Assembly (NCBI RefSeq): GCF_030546935.1
Contig: NZ_JAUOPH010000002.1
Coordinates: forward strand, 186,001 to 250,000
From: Marinobacter sp. 2_MG-2023
Lineage (GTDB): Bacteria; Pseudomonadota; Gammaproteobacteria; Pseudomonadales; Oleiphilaceae
DNA length: 64,000 bases
Direction: 5' to 3'
Part shown: positions 8,570 to 16,583 of the stretch, piece by piece
Numbering within the stretch: the stretch's first letter is position 1
Layout: each line of letters starts with the position of its first letter
Notes under the pieces: generated by a model
What the model was told of the DNA's origin: nothing
The model's database searches: none
What the model saw: the letters and a program-made list of their open reading frames with translations, nothing else
Position numbers and translations under genes: made by a program

Positions 8570-9349
8570 TTAATCATCAAGCACAGAAGCATCACCGGCA
8601 GCCCCATAAGCGCACCAGCCACCATCGACGGGAAGCACAATTCCTGTAATGTATGCTGCTGCCGATGAGCAAAGGAAGCCCACCGCCTGCGCTATGTCTT
8701 CAGGCCGCCCAAGTCGCCCCATTGGCGTTCGGCGCCGCAATACGTCTCGATCTAACTTTCCTTCCGAAGCTAACTGTTCTACGAAGGGAGTCTCGATGTA
8801 ACCGGGTAAAACAGCATTGACCCGGACCCCAGACTGCGCCCATTCGCAAGCCAATGAGCGAGTCAGCCCAATGATACCCGTCTTAGCCGCCGTGTAAGCA
8901 TTGCGCCGCGGCAAGCCAGAGACACCAGCCACCGACGAAAACTGAACAATTGCTCCGCTACCTTGCCTCAACATCTGCCGCCCTGCGGCTCGCGCTATGA
9001 GATAGGATCCCGTCAAATGGACGTCTATCAAGCGTCGCCAATCATCAACATCCTGATCTACAGTAGCGTTAAAAGAATCCGGTATTCCTGCAGCACTAAT
9101 TGCTACGTCAAGGCGCCCACATTTTCCCACAATTTCTGCAATTGTTCTTTCTACTGCCTCTTCTGAAGTAACATCTACGCAAAAACTTAAATGCCCTACC
9201 CCAAGTTGCTCCGCCGCCTTACTCGCGGCACGCTCACTCCGGTCAAGAACCACAACACGAAAACCTGTAGAGGCCAAATGCGCAGCACTGGCGTAGCCGA
9301 GGCCACTAGCGCCACCTGTCACCAATGCCACTGAATGGAAGTCAGTCAT
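8570..9349 (-). CDS. SDR family oxidoreductase (tautomerase operon)
   Basis: A 259-residue classical short-chain dehydrogenase with TGGASGLG near the N-terminus, the FSSVAGVSG serine segment, YTAAK catalytic motif and a C-terminal GIVLPVDGGW. AAAGGA lies seven bases before ATG 9349, and the stop of the quinone oxidoreductase gene is 11 bases upstream, so the genes form one operon. It ends 17 bases from the convergent tandem regulator. It is only distantly similar to the SDR at 1254-2051, so the pair probably act on different intermediates. Confidence 0.86.
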   Translation of the reverse strand: MTDFHSVALVTGGASGLGYASAAHLASTGFRVVVLDRSERAASKAAEQLGVGHLSFCVDVTSEEAVERTIAEIVGKCGRLDVAISAAGIPDSFNATVDQDVDDWRRLIDVHLTGSYLIARAAGRQMLRQGSGAIVQFSSVAGVSGLPRRNAYTAAKTGIIGLTRSLACEWAQSGVRVNAVLPGYIETPFVEQLASEGKLDRDVLRRRTPMGRLGRPEDIAQAVGFLCSSAAAYITGIVLPVDGGWCAYGAAGDASVLDD

Positions 9350-9360
9350 ATATCTATCCT

Positions 9361-10353
9361 TTATTCGGGAATAAGTACCAGTGATCCAGTAGTAGTGCGA
9401 CTTGCGAGGTCTCGATGTGCTTGAGCGGCCTCAGGCAATGGATAGCGGCCGCCGATGTGCACTTTTATTACACCGCTGCGGACTAACCCAAATAATTCAT
9501 CTGCTGCGTTTTGTAGGCTGGGACAGGTACGTATGTGCGCGAAGATTCCCGGAACCGCGAGAGTCAGCGCGCGCTGTGGGCCTAACCGAGAAATATCGAT
9601 ACTGGGAAGGTTGTCAGCGACCTGCCCAAGATTCACCGCTGTCCCGAATGGCTTGAGACAATCAAGAGATCGGTCCAACACATCTCCACCCAAGCCCTCA
9701 TAAACTACATCGACCCCTTCCCCATTAGTCAGGCGCGCAGTCTCATCAACAAAGTTCTGATCTCGATATAGGATCACATCACTACACCCATGACTTAGCG
9801 CGAGCTTCGCTTTTTCTTCTGAGCCAACCGTTCCGATTACCCTCACACCTATATGAGCTAACCACTGACACAAAATCAGCCCGAGCCCACCTGCAGCAGC
9901 ATGAACCAAAGCGGTTTGGCCAGGACTAAGAATGCGAACTCGATTGACCAACATATGTGCTGTAAGCCCTTGCAGAGTCACGGCAGCAGCTTGCTCAAAA
10001 GTGATTTTTGAAGGCAGCTTAACTAAAAATCGGCTAGGCAATACCCGGACATCCGTATAGCTTCCGACTATAGGTGCGGCGTAGCTCACTCGGTCACCAG
10101 GCTGAAAATCTTTTACATTGGCTCCGACAGCACCAACAATGCCGGCACCCTCCACGCCCAATACTCCAGGCAGTTCCTGTATTGGAAAAACACCGCGACG
10201 ATGATAAGTGTCAAGGTAGTTCACACCTATTGCTTTCTGCTGAATTAGGACTTCGTCCTCTCCTACTACTGGAGCATCGACTTGCTCATATTTCATACAG
10301 GCTGGGTCGCCATAGGCGTGTATTCGTATCTGTTTTGCACTGATATCAGTCAT
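9361..10353 (-). CDS. zinc-free quinone oxidoreductase-like MDR protein
   Basis: A 330-residue medium-chain dehydrogenase/reductase of the NADPH:quinone oxidoreductase type. Seen are the N-terminal GVNYLDTYHRRGVFP and LPGVLGVEGAG segments, and the Rossmann stretch LVHAAAGGLGLILCQWL. The zinc-binding cysteines of true alcohol dehydrogenases are absent. Family members reduce quinones or activated carbon-carbon double bonds with NADPH. It lies between the tautomerase and an SDR on the same strand. Its substrate in this pathway is unknown. Confidence 0.87.
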   Translation of the reverse strand: MTDISAKQIRIHAYGDPACMKYEQVDAPVVGEDEVLIQQKAIGVNYLDTYHRRGVFPIQELPGVLGVEGAGIVGAVGANVKDFQPGDRVSYAAPIVGSYTDVRVLPSRFLVKLPSKITFEQAAAVTLQGLTAHMLVNRVRILSPGQTALVHAAAGGLGLILCQWLAHIGVRVIGTVGSEEKAKLALSHGCSDVILYRDQNFVDETARLTNGEGVDVVYEGLGGDVLDRSLDCLKPFGTAVNLGQVADNLPSIDISRLGPQRALTLAVPGIFAHIRTCPSLQNAADELFGLVRSGVIKVHIGGRYPLPEAAQAHRDLASRTTTGSLVLIPE

Positions 10354-10421
10354 ATAAATAGACCCGTTAATTATTTTTTGTTATGGAGCAGGGAGCTCCC
10401 TGCTACTTTCTTTCGATCCAA

Positions 10422-10616
10422 CTATTTCTTGCCTGAAGACAAAACTGGAACTCCACCAACTGCGAAATCGTTAGGTGGAACTTCTTCGATTTTAATTCGA
10501 ACTTGCTCCGGCTTCGCATCGAGAGTCTCACATAAAGCTTGGGTAACCTTTTTAAACATTGCGTCTTTTTGGGCTCGACTTCGCCCCTCGATCATTAGCA
10601 CATTAACAATAGGCAT
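10422..10616 (-). CDS. 4-oxalocrotonate tautomerase family enzyme
   Basis: A 64-residue protein starting MPIVNV, so Pro becomes residue 1 after Met removal. Counting from it, Arg11 (EGRS), Arg39 (VRI) and Phe50 all fall where the catalytic residues of canonical 62-residue 4-oxalocrotonate tautomerase lie. AGGAAG precedes the ATG by seven bases. The canonical enzyme ketonises 2-hydroxymuconate in meta-cleavage of aromatics; the intact catalytic set suggests a true tautomerase rather than a divergent fold member. It heads a three-gene operon with a quinone oxidoreductase and an SDR. Confidence 0.88.
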   Translation of the reverse strand: MPIVNVLMIEGRSRAQKDAMFKKVTQALCETLDAKPEQVRIKIEEVPPNDFAVGGVPVLSSGKK

Positions 10617-10996
10617 GAGCTACTTCCTAGATATTAACTATGGGCGATATGACGATGCAGCCAAGTGCGCGACACTTCAACTATTATTCTGGACTTATGG
10701 GAGAACCAATTATTTTGATCAAGGTGAGGAAAAACGATACCTAAAAACGGATTTAGCTCAGCAATAGAGGGCTCTATTGACCTAAATAGAAGAACTGACG
10801 AGCATCCAAATCGAAGATAGCTGCAAGTCGGATACTCAACTTCCGAAAAACTTCAGTTGACAATAAATTTCTGCTCATATAACCCTATATCTCAGCCATC
10901 AAATTAAAAAATTGATGCAAAGAAACATAAGTACGGCGACATTCTTTTAGCTACAAACAGTTGGAAGAGTTTCATTTGAAAAAAGGAAAGAAGTCC
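10617..10996 (+). promoter_or_regulatory. divergent promoter region upstream of the second dctP
   Basis: This 380-base, AT-rich gap separates the tautomerase operon from the orphan binding protein. A TTGACA box at 10857-10862 is followed by TATAAC at 10878-10883; the 15-base spacer is short, so the pair is only a candidate promoter for the plus-strand gene. No other gene is seen. Confidence 0.4.
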
Positions 10997-12148
10997 ATGC
11001 ATACCAAAAACAAGACTTTGTCAGGCGCATTAAAAAAATTTCTATTTTCTTGCTTATTAGCGTTAACCATTGCGTCCCCGGGAACAGCGATCGCAGCAAA
11101 ATATACAGCGGCTGTTTTTGTCGGCCCCTACCATGCTGTCGTCAACAACGGGTACAAGCCGTACCTAGAACAAATCAAACAGGCCTCGGGTGGCGAGTTA
11201 GACTTTAATCTTTATCCTGGCGGAGCCCTATTAGGGGCTCGAGAAACCCTTTCTGGCCTGCGCGACGGAGTAGCCGACATCGGATTCATAGTTTCAGCCT
11301 ACCATCCAGCTGAACTTCCCTATGGTTCCTTGCTCGCTGATATGGCGCTAATGGCAAACTCCACCCTTGAGACCTCCGCCGCAGTCACAGAAATACTAAT
11401 GTTGGACTGTGAGCCTTGTCAGCAGGAATTTCGTCGCAACGGCGTTGTGTACCTCGGCAGCTATGCAACCACGAGTTACAATCTGATAGGAAAACAGCCA
11501 TATCAAACCGTAAAGTCACTACAAGGAAAGCGTGTTCGAACCCCTGGAGGAGCTTGGGATCGCTGGGCTCGAGCGATCGGCGCGACACCTGTCAATGTGC
11601 CCACAAGCGAAATATTTGAAGGCCTAAATCGTGGCGCACTAGACCTAGTTCTAATCCCGACGGCGGACTTCGACGCTTACAATTTGTGGGATGTTGCTAC
11701 CCACGTAACCAACCTTCCAACCGGCGTCTTTTTCTCTTCTTCAACGGTGACGGCGGGAAATGATTTTTGGCGCAGCCTTAGCACAGACCAACGCGCAACA
11801 ATGCTGAGCCATGCAGCTCAAACATCGATCGGCGTTAGTTCCGGATATGTGAGCATGAACGAGAAGATCAGCACTAGGCTGGCCAACAAAGGGATAAGAG
11901 TAGTAGAACCAGCCAAAGGACTAATGGATGCCCTCGATACACACCGCAGCAACGATCGCAAAGTTATCATAAAAAATGCGAAGGAGCGCGGCATCAAAAA
12001 CCCTGAAGCTTTTTTGGAGAACTTCGAGAGCAAGGTGGCAAAGTATCAGAAGCTATTTGCAGACGCAGAAGGGGATTATGACGCCAAGCAAGCCATTGTG
12101 CAGCGCGAAATTTACGATAAGCTCGACCCTAAGACATACGGTCTTTAA
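10997..12148 (+). CDS. orphan TRAP substrate-binding protein (DctP paralogue)
   Basis: A 383-residue binding protein with an N-terminal signal peptide ending near TAIAA. AGGAAAG stands just before the ATG at 10997, preferred over a TTG 36 bases earlier. It shares the whole fold and many identical runs with DctP at 4015-5157, including TPGGAWDRWAR around the ligand arginine, VNVPTSEIFEGLNRGALD and a CxxC pair (LDCEPCQQE). No dctQ or dctM stands next to it. It may feed a second ligand to the DctQM pair in this block, or to permeases elsewhere. Confidence 0.9.
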   Translation: MHTKNKTLSGALKKFLFSCLLALTIASPGTAIAAKYTAAVFVGPYHAVVNNGYKPYLEQIKQASGGELDFNLYPGGALLGARETLSGLRDGVADIGFIVSAYHPAELPYGSLLADMALMANSTLETSAAVTEILMLDCEPCQQEFRRNGVVYLGSYATTSYNLIGKQPYQTVKSLQGKRVRTPGGAWDRWARAIGATPVNVPTSEIFEGLNRGALDLVLIPTADFDAYNLWDVATHVTNLPTGVFFSSSTVTAGNDFWRSLSTDQRATMLSHAAQTSIGVSSGYVSMNEKISTRLANKGIRVVEPAKGLMDALDTHRSNDRKVIIKNAKERGIKNPEAFLENFESKVAKYQKLFADAEGDYDAKQAIVQREIYDKLDPKTYGL

Positions 12149-12445
12149 TCGAAACAGCATGCACCCTCAGCAATCTCGCTAACCGGGCCACAGAAGCTTT
12201 GCATCCAGGGCCCGGGCAATTTGTGAAATTGCTGGGGTTTACCCTGTAACCCATGTAAATCGGAAACCCTAAAACAAATGCTATGTCGCAGAAAACGGAA
12301 CTGTGAACGTACAATATCCCGATAAACAGGCAACCCACATGTCGCAATATTGCCACAACAAACGATGTATCCGCTCCTTTTTGCGCAACTCTGCAGTAAC
12401 GTATAAACTAACGTGTTTATCCAATTTAATGCGTTTAGGAATGCC
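12149..12445. other. junction between accessory block and core genome
   Basis: No intact gene. A perfect stem of GCAATTT and AAATTGC around GTG lies at 12216-12232. From about 12380 the plus strand carries weak traces of RadC (VFIQFN where RadC has its metal-binding HNHPSG region) with stops, so the left part of radC is lost or decayed here. Minus-strand frames of 147 and 161 residues crossing this area are shadows of the radC remnant. Confidence 0.55.
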
Positions 12446-12580
12446 GGACCCAGCCAGGCTGATATCTCTCTGACCAAGCGCCTGAAAGAAGCGCTCGGCC
12501 TTGTAGATATCAGGGTTCTTGACCATATGGTGATTGGCCACGGTGAGGTAATATCCCTCGCGGAACGTGGATTGATGTAG
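12446..12580 (+). pseudogene. radC: radC 3' remnant
   Basis: The last 44 codons of a RadC (JAB/MPN-domain) gene are intact and in frame: [30 protein letters not shown] and a terminal SLAERGLM then TAG. This is the standard C-terminus of RadC, which lies directly upstream of rpmB-rpmG in many gammaproteobacteria. The rest of the ~225-residue gene is missing, replaced by the accessory catabolic block. The fragment lacks the metal-binding HxHx7SxxD start and cannot function. Confidence 0.85.
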
Positions 12581-12629
12581 ACCACCATGAATCAGATGTC
12601 GGAAAACTGGCCAAATTCCCAACAATTTT

Positions 12630-12658
12630 TTGCGTTGGGGAGCTGGTTCTGGTATAAA
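12630..12658 (+). promoter_or_regulatory. predicted sigma-70 promoter of rpmB-rpmG
   Basis: TTGCGT at 12630-12635 and TATAAA at 12653-12658 are separated by 17 bases and lie ~140 bases before the rpmB start. Confidence 0.6.
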
Positions 12659-12799
12659 AGCGTCCCTTTCTGGCGGCGTCTGGCGAGCAGCGTTCAGTTT
12701 AGAGGCGCAAACAGGGGCGTAACCGTTCCTCGGCAACCAGAGACGCATTAAAAATCGAATTCGCATTTATTAAGACCATTGCTCAGGTCGGAGGCAAGT

Positions 12800-13036
12800 A
12801 TGTCCAGAGTTTGTCAGGTAACCGGTAAGCGTCCGGTAGCCGGTAATAATGTATCCCACGCGATGAATCACACTCGTCGTCGTTTTCTGCCGAATCTGCA
12901 GAGCCACCGCTTTTGGGTTGAAACCGAGAAGCGTTTCGTGAAGCTGCGCGTATCCACCAAGGGCATGCGCATCATCGACAAAAAAGGTATTGACGCTGTT
13001 TTGGCCGATCTTCGTGCCCGCGGCGAGAAATTTTAA
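12800..13036 (+). CDS. rpmB: 50S ribosomal protein L28
   Basis: A 78-residue protein beginning [20 protein letters not shown], the standard L28 N-terminus, and ending in [10 protein letters not shown]. The ATG at 12800 follows GGAGG with proper spacing; an upstream in-frame start at 12779 adds only non-conserved residues. It is a component of the large ribosomal subunit and is cotranscribed with rpmG 11 bases downstream. Confidence 0.98.
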   Translation: MSRVCQVTGKRPVAGNNVSHAMNHTRRRFLPNLQSHRFWVETEKRFVKLRVSTKGMRIIDKKGIDAVLADLRARGEKF

Positions 13037-13047
13037 GGAGCTGCATC

Positions 13048-13203
13048 ATGCGCGAAAAAATCAAGCTGGTATCTTCAGCAGGCACAGGTCATTTCTACAC
13101 GACCATGAAGAACAAGCGCAACACCCCGGAAAAAATCGAGATCAAAAAGTATGATCCGGTTGTCCGCAAGCACGTTGCGTACAAGGAAGCCAAGATCAAG
13201 TAA
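13048..13203 (+). CDS. rpmG: 50S ribosomal protein L33
   Basis: A 51-residue frame, [19 protein letters not shown] and onward to KEAKIK, matches bacterial L33. It has no cysteines, so it is the zinc-free form. AAGGAG stands eight bases before the ATG. It forms a two-gene operon with rpmB and is followed by a perfect palindromic terminator. Confidence 0.98.
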   Translation: MREKIKLVSSAGTGHFYTTMKNKRNTPEKIEIKKYDPVVRKHVAYKEAKIK

Positions 13204-13214
13204 TTATTGATCCG

Positions 13215-13260
13215 GCATCCACAAAAAAACCCGGCCATGGCCGGGTTTTTTTGTGGATGC
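13215..13260. terminator. perfect 46-base bidirectional terminator
   Basis: A fully self-complementary 46-base sequence centred on GGCCATGGCC, with A7 on the left and T7 on the right of the CCCGGCC stem. It lies between rpmG and the convergent nuclease gene, which stops two bases beyond it, and can terminate both. Confidence 0.93.
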
Positions 13261-13261
13261 T

Positions 13262-14122
13262 TCAAAACTTTTCCAGATATCCATCCGGAAGCGCAATGTC
13301 CATAGCGATCGGCAAATGGTCAGACATAGGGTAGCTCACAACCTCAGCACCCCGGATCTGCAGACTCGGGCTCACCAGAATATGATCAAGCGCTTTTTCA
13401 GGCCTCCAGCTCGGAAAGCTGTGCGCAGTATCCGGCAAGGGCACCAGATCCGTGTTCCGAAGCGGTGTCCGGGTAAGAAGCTCTTCAGCGTGATTATTCA
13501 TATCACCCATCAGGATTACATGCCGATACTTTGATATCAGGTCGCTGATAAAACCGAGCTGGCGTTGCTGGGCCGCTTTGCTCAGCGAAAGGTGCATCAG
13601 CACCAGAACCAACGGGTCTTCTTCAGTACCGTACCGGGCTACGATAGCACCCCGCCCCGGAATCAACCCCGGCAGCTTGTACTCTTTCACGTCCAGCGGC
13701 CGAAACCGGCTAAGCAAACCATTGCTATGCTGGGCAATCTGCCCCAGGTTGCGATTCAGCTGCTGGTGCCAATAGGGTATCCCTGCTGCTTCAGCAAGAT
13801 ACTGCACCTGATTGATGTATCCACTGCGCAGACTCCCACCATCACACTCCTGCAAAGCCACCACGTCGTAGTTGCTAAGCAGGGAGGCAATTCGATCCAG
13901 ATTCTGAATACGGTTGCGATGGGGGAGGAAGTGTTGCCAGCTTCGGGTCAGGTAATGGCGATAGGAAGAAGTGCTGATGCCCACTTGAATATTGAATGTG
14001 AGTAGCCGGAGATGACGATCAGGGTTGAACGCAGGCACATGGTCCAGGCCCGAGTTTGAACCTTTCGATTCGGTCCGGGCGTTGACCGCCCCGTCCAACT
14101 GTTTCCTGAAGCGTTTATACAT
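13262..14122 (-). CDS. endonuclease/exonuclease/phosphatase family protein
   Basis: A 286-residue protein of the EEP superfamily. Seen are LLTFNIQVG (metal-binding Asn), VVALQECDGG (catalytic Glu), LVLMHLSLSKAAQQRQL (His), VILMGDMNNHAEE (Asp/Asn) and a C-terminal VVSYPMSDHLPIAMDI containing the catalytic Asp-His pair. All core residues are present, so it should be an active magnesium-dependent phosphodiesterase; whether it acts on DNA, lipid or nucleotide is not evident. No secretion signal is seen. It converges on rpmG and precedes no obvious partner. Confidence 0.86.
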   Translation of the reverse strand: MYKRFRKQLDGAVNARTESKGSNSGLDHVPAFNPDRHLRLLTFNIQVGISTSSYRHYLTRSWQHFLPHRNRIQNLDRIASLLSNYDVVALQECDGGSLRSGYINQVQYLAEAAGIPYWHQQLNRNLGQIAQHSNGLLSRFRPLDVKEYKLPGLIPGRGAIVARYGTEEDPLVLVLMHLSLSKAAQQRQLGFISDLISKYRHVILMGDMNNHAEELLTRTPLRNTDLVPLPDTAHSFPSWRPEKALDHILVSPSLQIRGAEVVSYPMSDHLPIAMDIALPDGYLEKF

Positions 14123-14193
14123 AATAAACCTGCTGCGCCGCTCCGCTCGATAAGCCTGAAAGCAAATAAGCCACCCAGCAGAGTACTTTTTTA

Positions 14194-14826
14194 TCAGTCG
14201 GCAGCGTGCTCTTTCTCCACCAGATAATCAACGACCTCAAGCGTCGCCTCAAGGCTGCCCGCCATTGAAGCACTAACTGTGTACTTTCCATTTACCAGCA
14301 TAGTCGGTGTGCCGGTAATGCGCGCGCCCCGGATTTTTGACTGCGCCTGTTGCATGCGGGCATTCACGCCGAAGCTATTGTAGCTATCAAGGAATTCAGC
14401 ACGATCTACACCATAGTCGGCGACAAAATCGGCCAAAGACTCTCCGTCATTAAGAGGCCTGCGCTGACCTGCCAGAGCTTCAAACAGGGGGTCGTGCAAT
14501 TCATCCAGAGCATTGATGGCCTCAAGCGCATAGAAGGCTCGGGCATGCGGCTCCCAGGAACTGCCCAGAGCCGCCGGAATGCGCACATAATTCACATAAT
14601 CGGGGGCTTTCGCCTCCCAGCTCTCAGACAGCGGCTTGAAGTTATAGCAATGCGGGCAGCCATACCAAAAGACTTCAGCCACCTCAACGCCGGAATCACT
14701 GCTCGTGCGCACGGGGGTATCCAGTTTTTTGTAGTGCGTACCTTCCTTCCAGTCGTCTGCATGAGCCTGGCCGAATACTGCCAGGGCTGTTAACAGCACC
14801 GCGGCTGATCTGAACGCTCGGAACAT
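14194..14826 (-). CDS. dsbA: thiol:disulfide interchange protein DsbA
   Basis: A 210-residue periplasmic oxidoreductase. A signal peptide (residues 1-23, ending QAHA) precedes the thioredoxin fold with the active site WYGCPHCYNF and the cis-proline segment ITGTPTMLVNG. DsbA introduces disulfide bonds into exported proteins. It lies downstream of cytochrome c4 on the same strand, an order also found in Pseudomonas, but a terminator separates the two genes. Confidence 0.96.
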   Translation of the reverse strand: MFRAFRSAAVLLTALAVFGQAHADDWKEGTHYKKLDTPVRTSSDSGVEVAEVFWYGCPHCYNFKPLSESWEAKAPDYVNYVRIPAALGSSWEPHARAFYALEAINALDELHDPLFEALAGQRRPLNDGESLADFVADYGVDRAEFLDSYNSFGVNARMQQAQSKIRGARITGTPTMLVNGKYTVSASMAGSLEATLEVVDYLVEKEHAAD

Positions 14827-14922
14827 GAAATATCTCCAGATTATATGAATGTCGTTATCGAGGGATTATGACCCGCCGAACCAGAAAAGTTCCACAGTTT
14901 GTGGATTACAGGATCGACAGAC

Positions 14923-14949
14923 AAAAAACCCCGCGCAAGGCGGGGTTTT
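14923..14949 (-). terminator. Rho-independent terminator after cytochrome c4
   Basis: CCCCGC and GCGGGG arms around GCAAG are flanked by A6 on the left, which is a T-run in the minus direction, 20 bases after the cytochrome c4 stop. Confidence 0.85.
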
Positions 14950-14968
14950 CGGAAACAGGATTGCTGAA

Positions 14969-15577
14969 TCAGTTGAGGCCAGAAATGTAACTGGCAACAG
15001 CTTCGATTTCTGCATCTGTCAGCCTGGCTGAAACATCACCCATGATCAGAGCATTGGCGTTGCTAGCCCGAGTACCGTCACGATAGGCTTTCAGCTGATT
15101 GACCAGATATTCGGCGTTCTGCCCTCCGAGGTGCGGATATCCTGCCGGCTCGTTACCCTTACCCTGCGGGTTATGACAGGCTGCACAGGCTGGAACCCCG
15201 GAAGCCATGTTGCCACCGCGATAAAGAGCGGCGCCTTTCTCCACCAAATCCGGATCTGCCTGGCTGACCGGCATTTCCTGTTGCGCAAAATACGCTGCCA
15301 GATCCTGAAGATCCTGCTCGGATTTACCGTCAAGCTGGCCGGTCATTTCCGGAATAGACCGGGAATTTTCCTGGATAGCCACCAACTGGTCATACATGTA
15401 CCTTTCACCCAGCCCGGATATTTTTGGATAGGAGCCCATAATCGGCTTCGCTCCACCCTGGCCATGACACGCCTGGCAGGCTACAGCACTCTGCTTGCCC
15501 GCTTCAGGATCACCTGCTCCGTGCGCCATAGCTGTAAGGCCAACGCCGAAAACAAACCCTGCGATCAGTTTCTTCAT
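14969..15577 (-). CDS. cytochrome c4 (dihaem c-type cytochrome)
   Basis: A 202-residue protein with a signal peptide starting MKKLIAGFVFG and two similar cytochrome domains, each with a haem motif: CQACHG near residue 35 and CAACHN near residue 135. Methionine ligands are likely in PKISG-type segments downstream of each. The ATG at 15577 follows GGAG; an earlier frame start at 15649 lacks a signal peptide and is rejected. Cytochrome c4 carries electrons from the bc1 complex to terminal oxidases. Confidence 0.94.
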   Translation of the reverse strand: MKKLIAGFVFGVGLTAMAHGAGDPEAGKQSAVACQACHGQGGAKPIMGSYPKISGLGERYMYDQLVAIQENSRSIPEMTGQLDGKSEQDLQDLAAYFAQQEMPVSQADPDLVEKGAALYRGGNMASGVPACAACHNPQGKGNEPAGYPHLGGQNAEYLVNQLKAYRDGTRASNANALIMGDVSARLTDAEIEAVASYISGLN

Positions 15578-15750
15578 GCTCGCTCCGCTTCTCTCATCTC
15601 GAAAATATTCTTTGTTTGCAGCCGGCAGGCGCTGACCAGTCAGGCTCAAAACCGGGACTGACAGCGGTTACGCCAAGCGTACCGCCCGGATTTGGTGTAG
15701 CATTATACATTAATCCCTGATAACTGAAATCCAAAGGAAAGCCAACCGCT

Positions 15751-16389
15751 GTGGACTCTGATCTGACTCAAAAAAGCCTCTCTTTTAACAGCGCCCGCTT
15801 CCTGGTCAGCGCCCCCCGATTGGAAGACTGCCCGCCAGACACGGGTGCCGAAGTCGCCTTTGCCGGGCGTTCGAACGCAGGAAAATCCAGCGCTTTGAAT
15901 GCAATCACTGCCATTGGCAAGCTGGCACGAACCAGTAAGACGCCCGGGCGCACGCGCTTGATCAACTTTTTCTCCCTGAACCGCGAGCATGCCAGGCTAG
16001 TAGACCTGCCAGGATATGGCTACGCGAAAGTATCTCGGGACATGAAAGACGATTGGCAGAAACACCTCGGCCACTACCTGAACGACCGTAGGTGCCTGCG
16101 CGGCCTGGTCCTGGTCATGGATATCCGCCACCCACTCACCGATTTCGACCAAATGATGGTGGAATGGTGCGAGCATAACAAGCTGCCACTCATGATTCTT
16201 GCAACCAAAGCGGACAAACTCAAGTTTGGGCAGGCGAAAAACAGCATGCTGGATATAGCGCGCCGCTTGGAGGCGTTCACCTGTGTTCAACACCTGGTCA
16301 TGTTTTCAGCCACTTCAAAACGTGGCGTTGATGAGTGCCGGGCGGCGCTGATTGATTGGCTGGAAGGTCCCGGGGAGCTACGGGATTAA
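15751..16389 (+). CDS. engB: ribosome biogenesis GTP-binding protein YihA/EngB
   Basis: A 212-residue GTPase with the P-loop GRSNAGKSS, the G3 motif DLPGYG and the G4 motif TKADK, all in the order of the EngB family. It binds GTP and takes part in 50S subunit assembly. The start is GTG at 15751 with AAGGAA 11 bases before it. It is divergent from cytochrome c4, as in related genomes. A GC-rich stem at 16400-16425 without a T-run follows the stop. Confidence 0.95.
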   Translation: MDSDLTQKSLSFNSARFLVSAPRLEDCPPDTGAEVAFAGRSNAGKSSALNAITAIGKLARTSKTPGRTRLINFFSLNREHARLVDLPGYGYAKVSRDMKDDWQKHLGHYLNDRRCLRGLVLVMDIRHPLTDFDQMMVEWCEHNKLPLMILATKADKLKFGQAKNSMLDIARRLEAFTCVQHLVMFSATSKRGVDECRAALIDWLEGPGELRD

Positions 16390-16450
16390 CTTGTAAAAGA
16401 CCGGCCTGTGAAAAAACAGGCCGGTAAAGCGTCAGGGTTTGCGACGTGCT

Positions 16451-16472
16451 AAAACCTGAGAACTCACTCAGG
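16451..16472 (-). terminator. possible terminator of laoR
   Basis: CCTGAG and CTCAGG arms with a six-base loop, followed on the minus strand by TTTT. It lies ~110 bases after the laoR stop. The short stem makes it a modest candidate. Confidence 0.45.
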
Positions 16473-16583
16473 AGGCGCCGGAAATGTCCGAATCTCCAGC
16501 ACCACTGATTATGACCAACTCGATCACCAAAGGTTCCTGGCCAGTCAGGCTTTTATCTGTTTTCACCCCGACCAGTGGCGTTT

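Noticed and set aside
12216..12232. Possible attachment site at the GCAATTT/AAATTGC hairpin
   Set aside because: No second copy at the other end of the block within the window and no integrase gene is visible.
12281..12766. 161-residue minus-strand frame upstream of rpmB
   Set aside because: It is the complement of the radC remnant and the rpmB promoter, and has no ribosome site.
16400..16425. Stem-loop after engB as an intrinsic terminator
   Set aside because: The ten-base stem is good but no T-run follows, so it is mentioned only as a stem.
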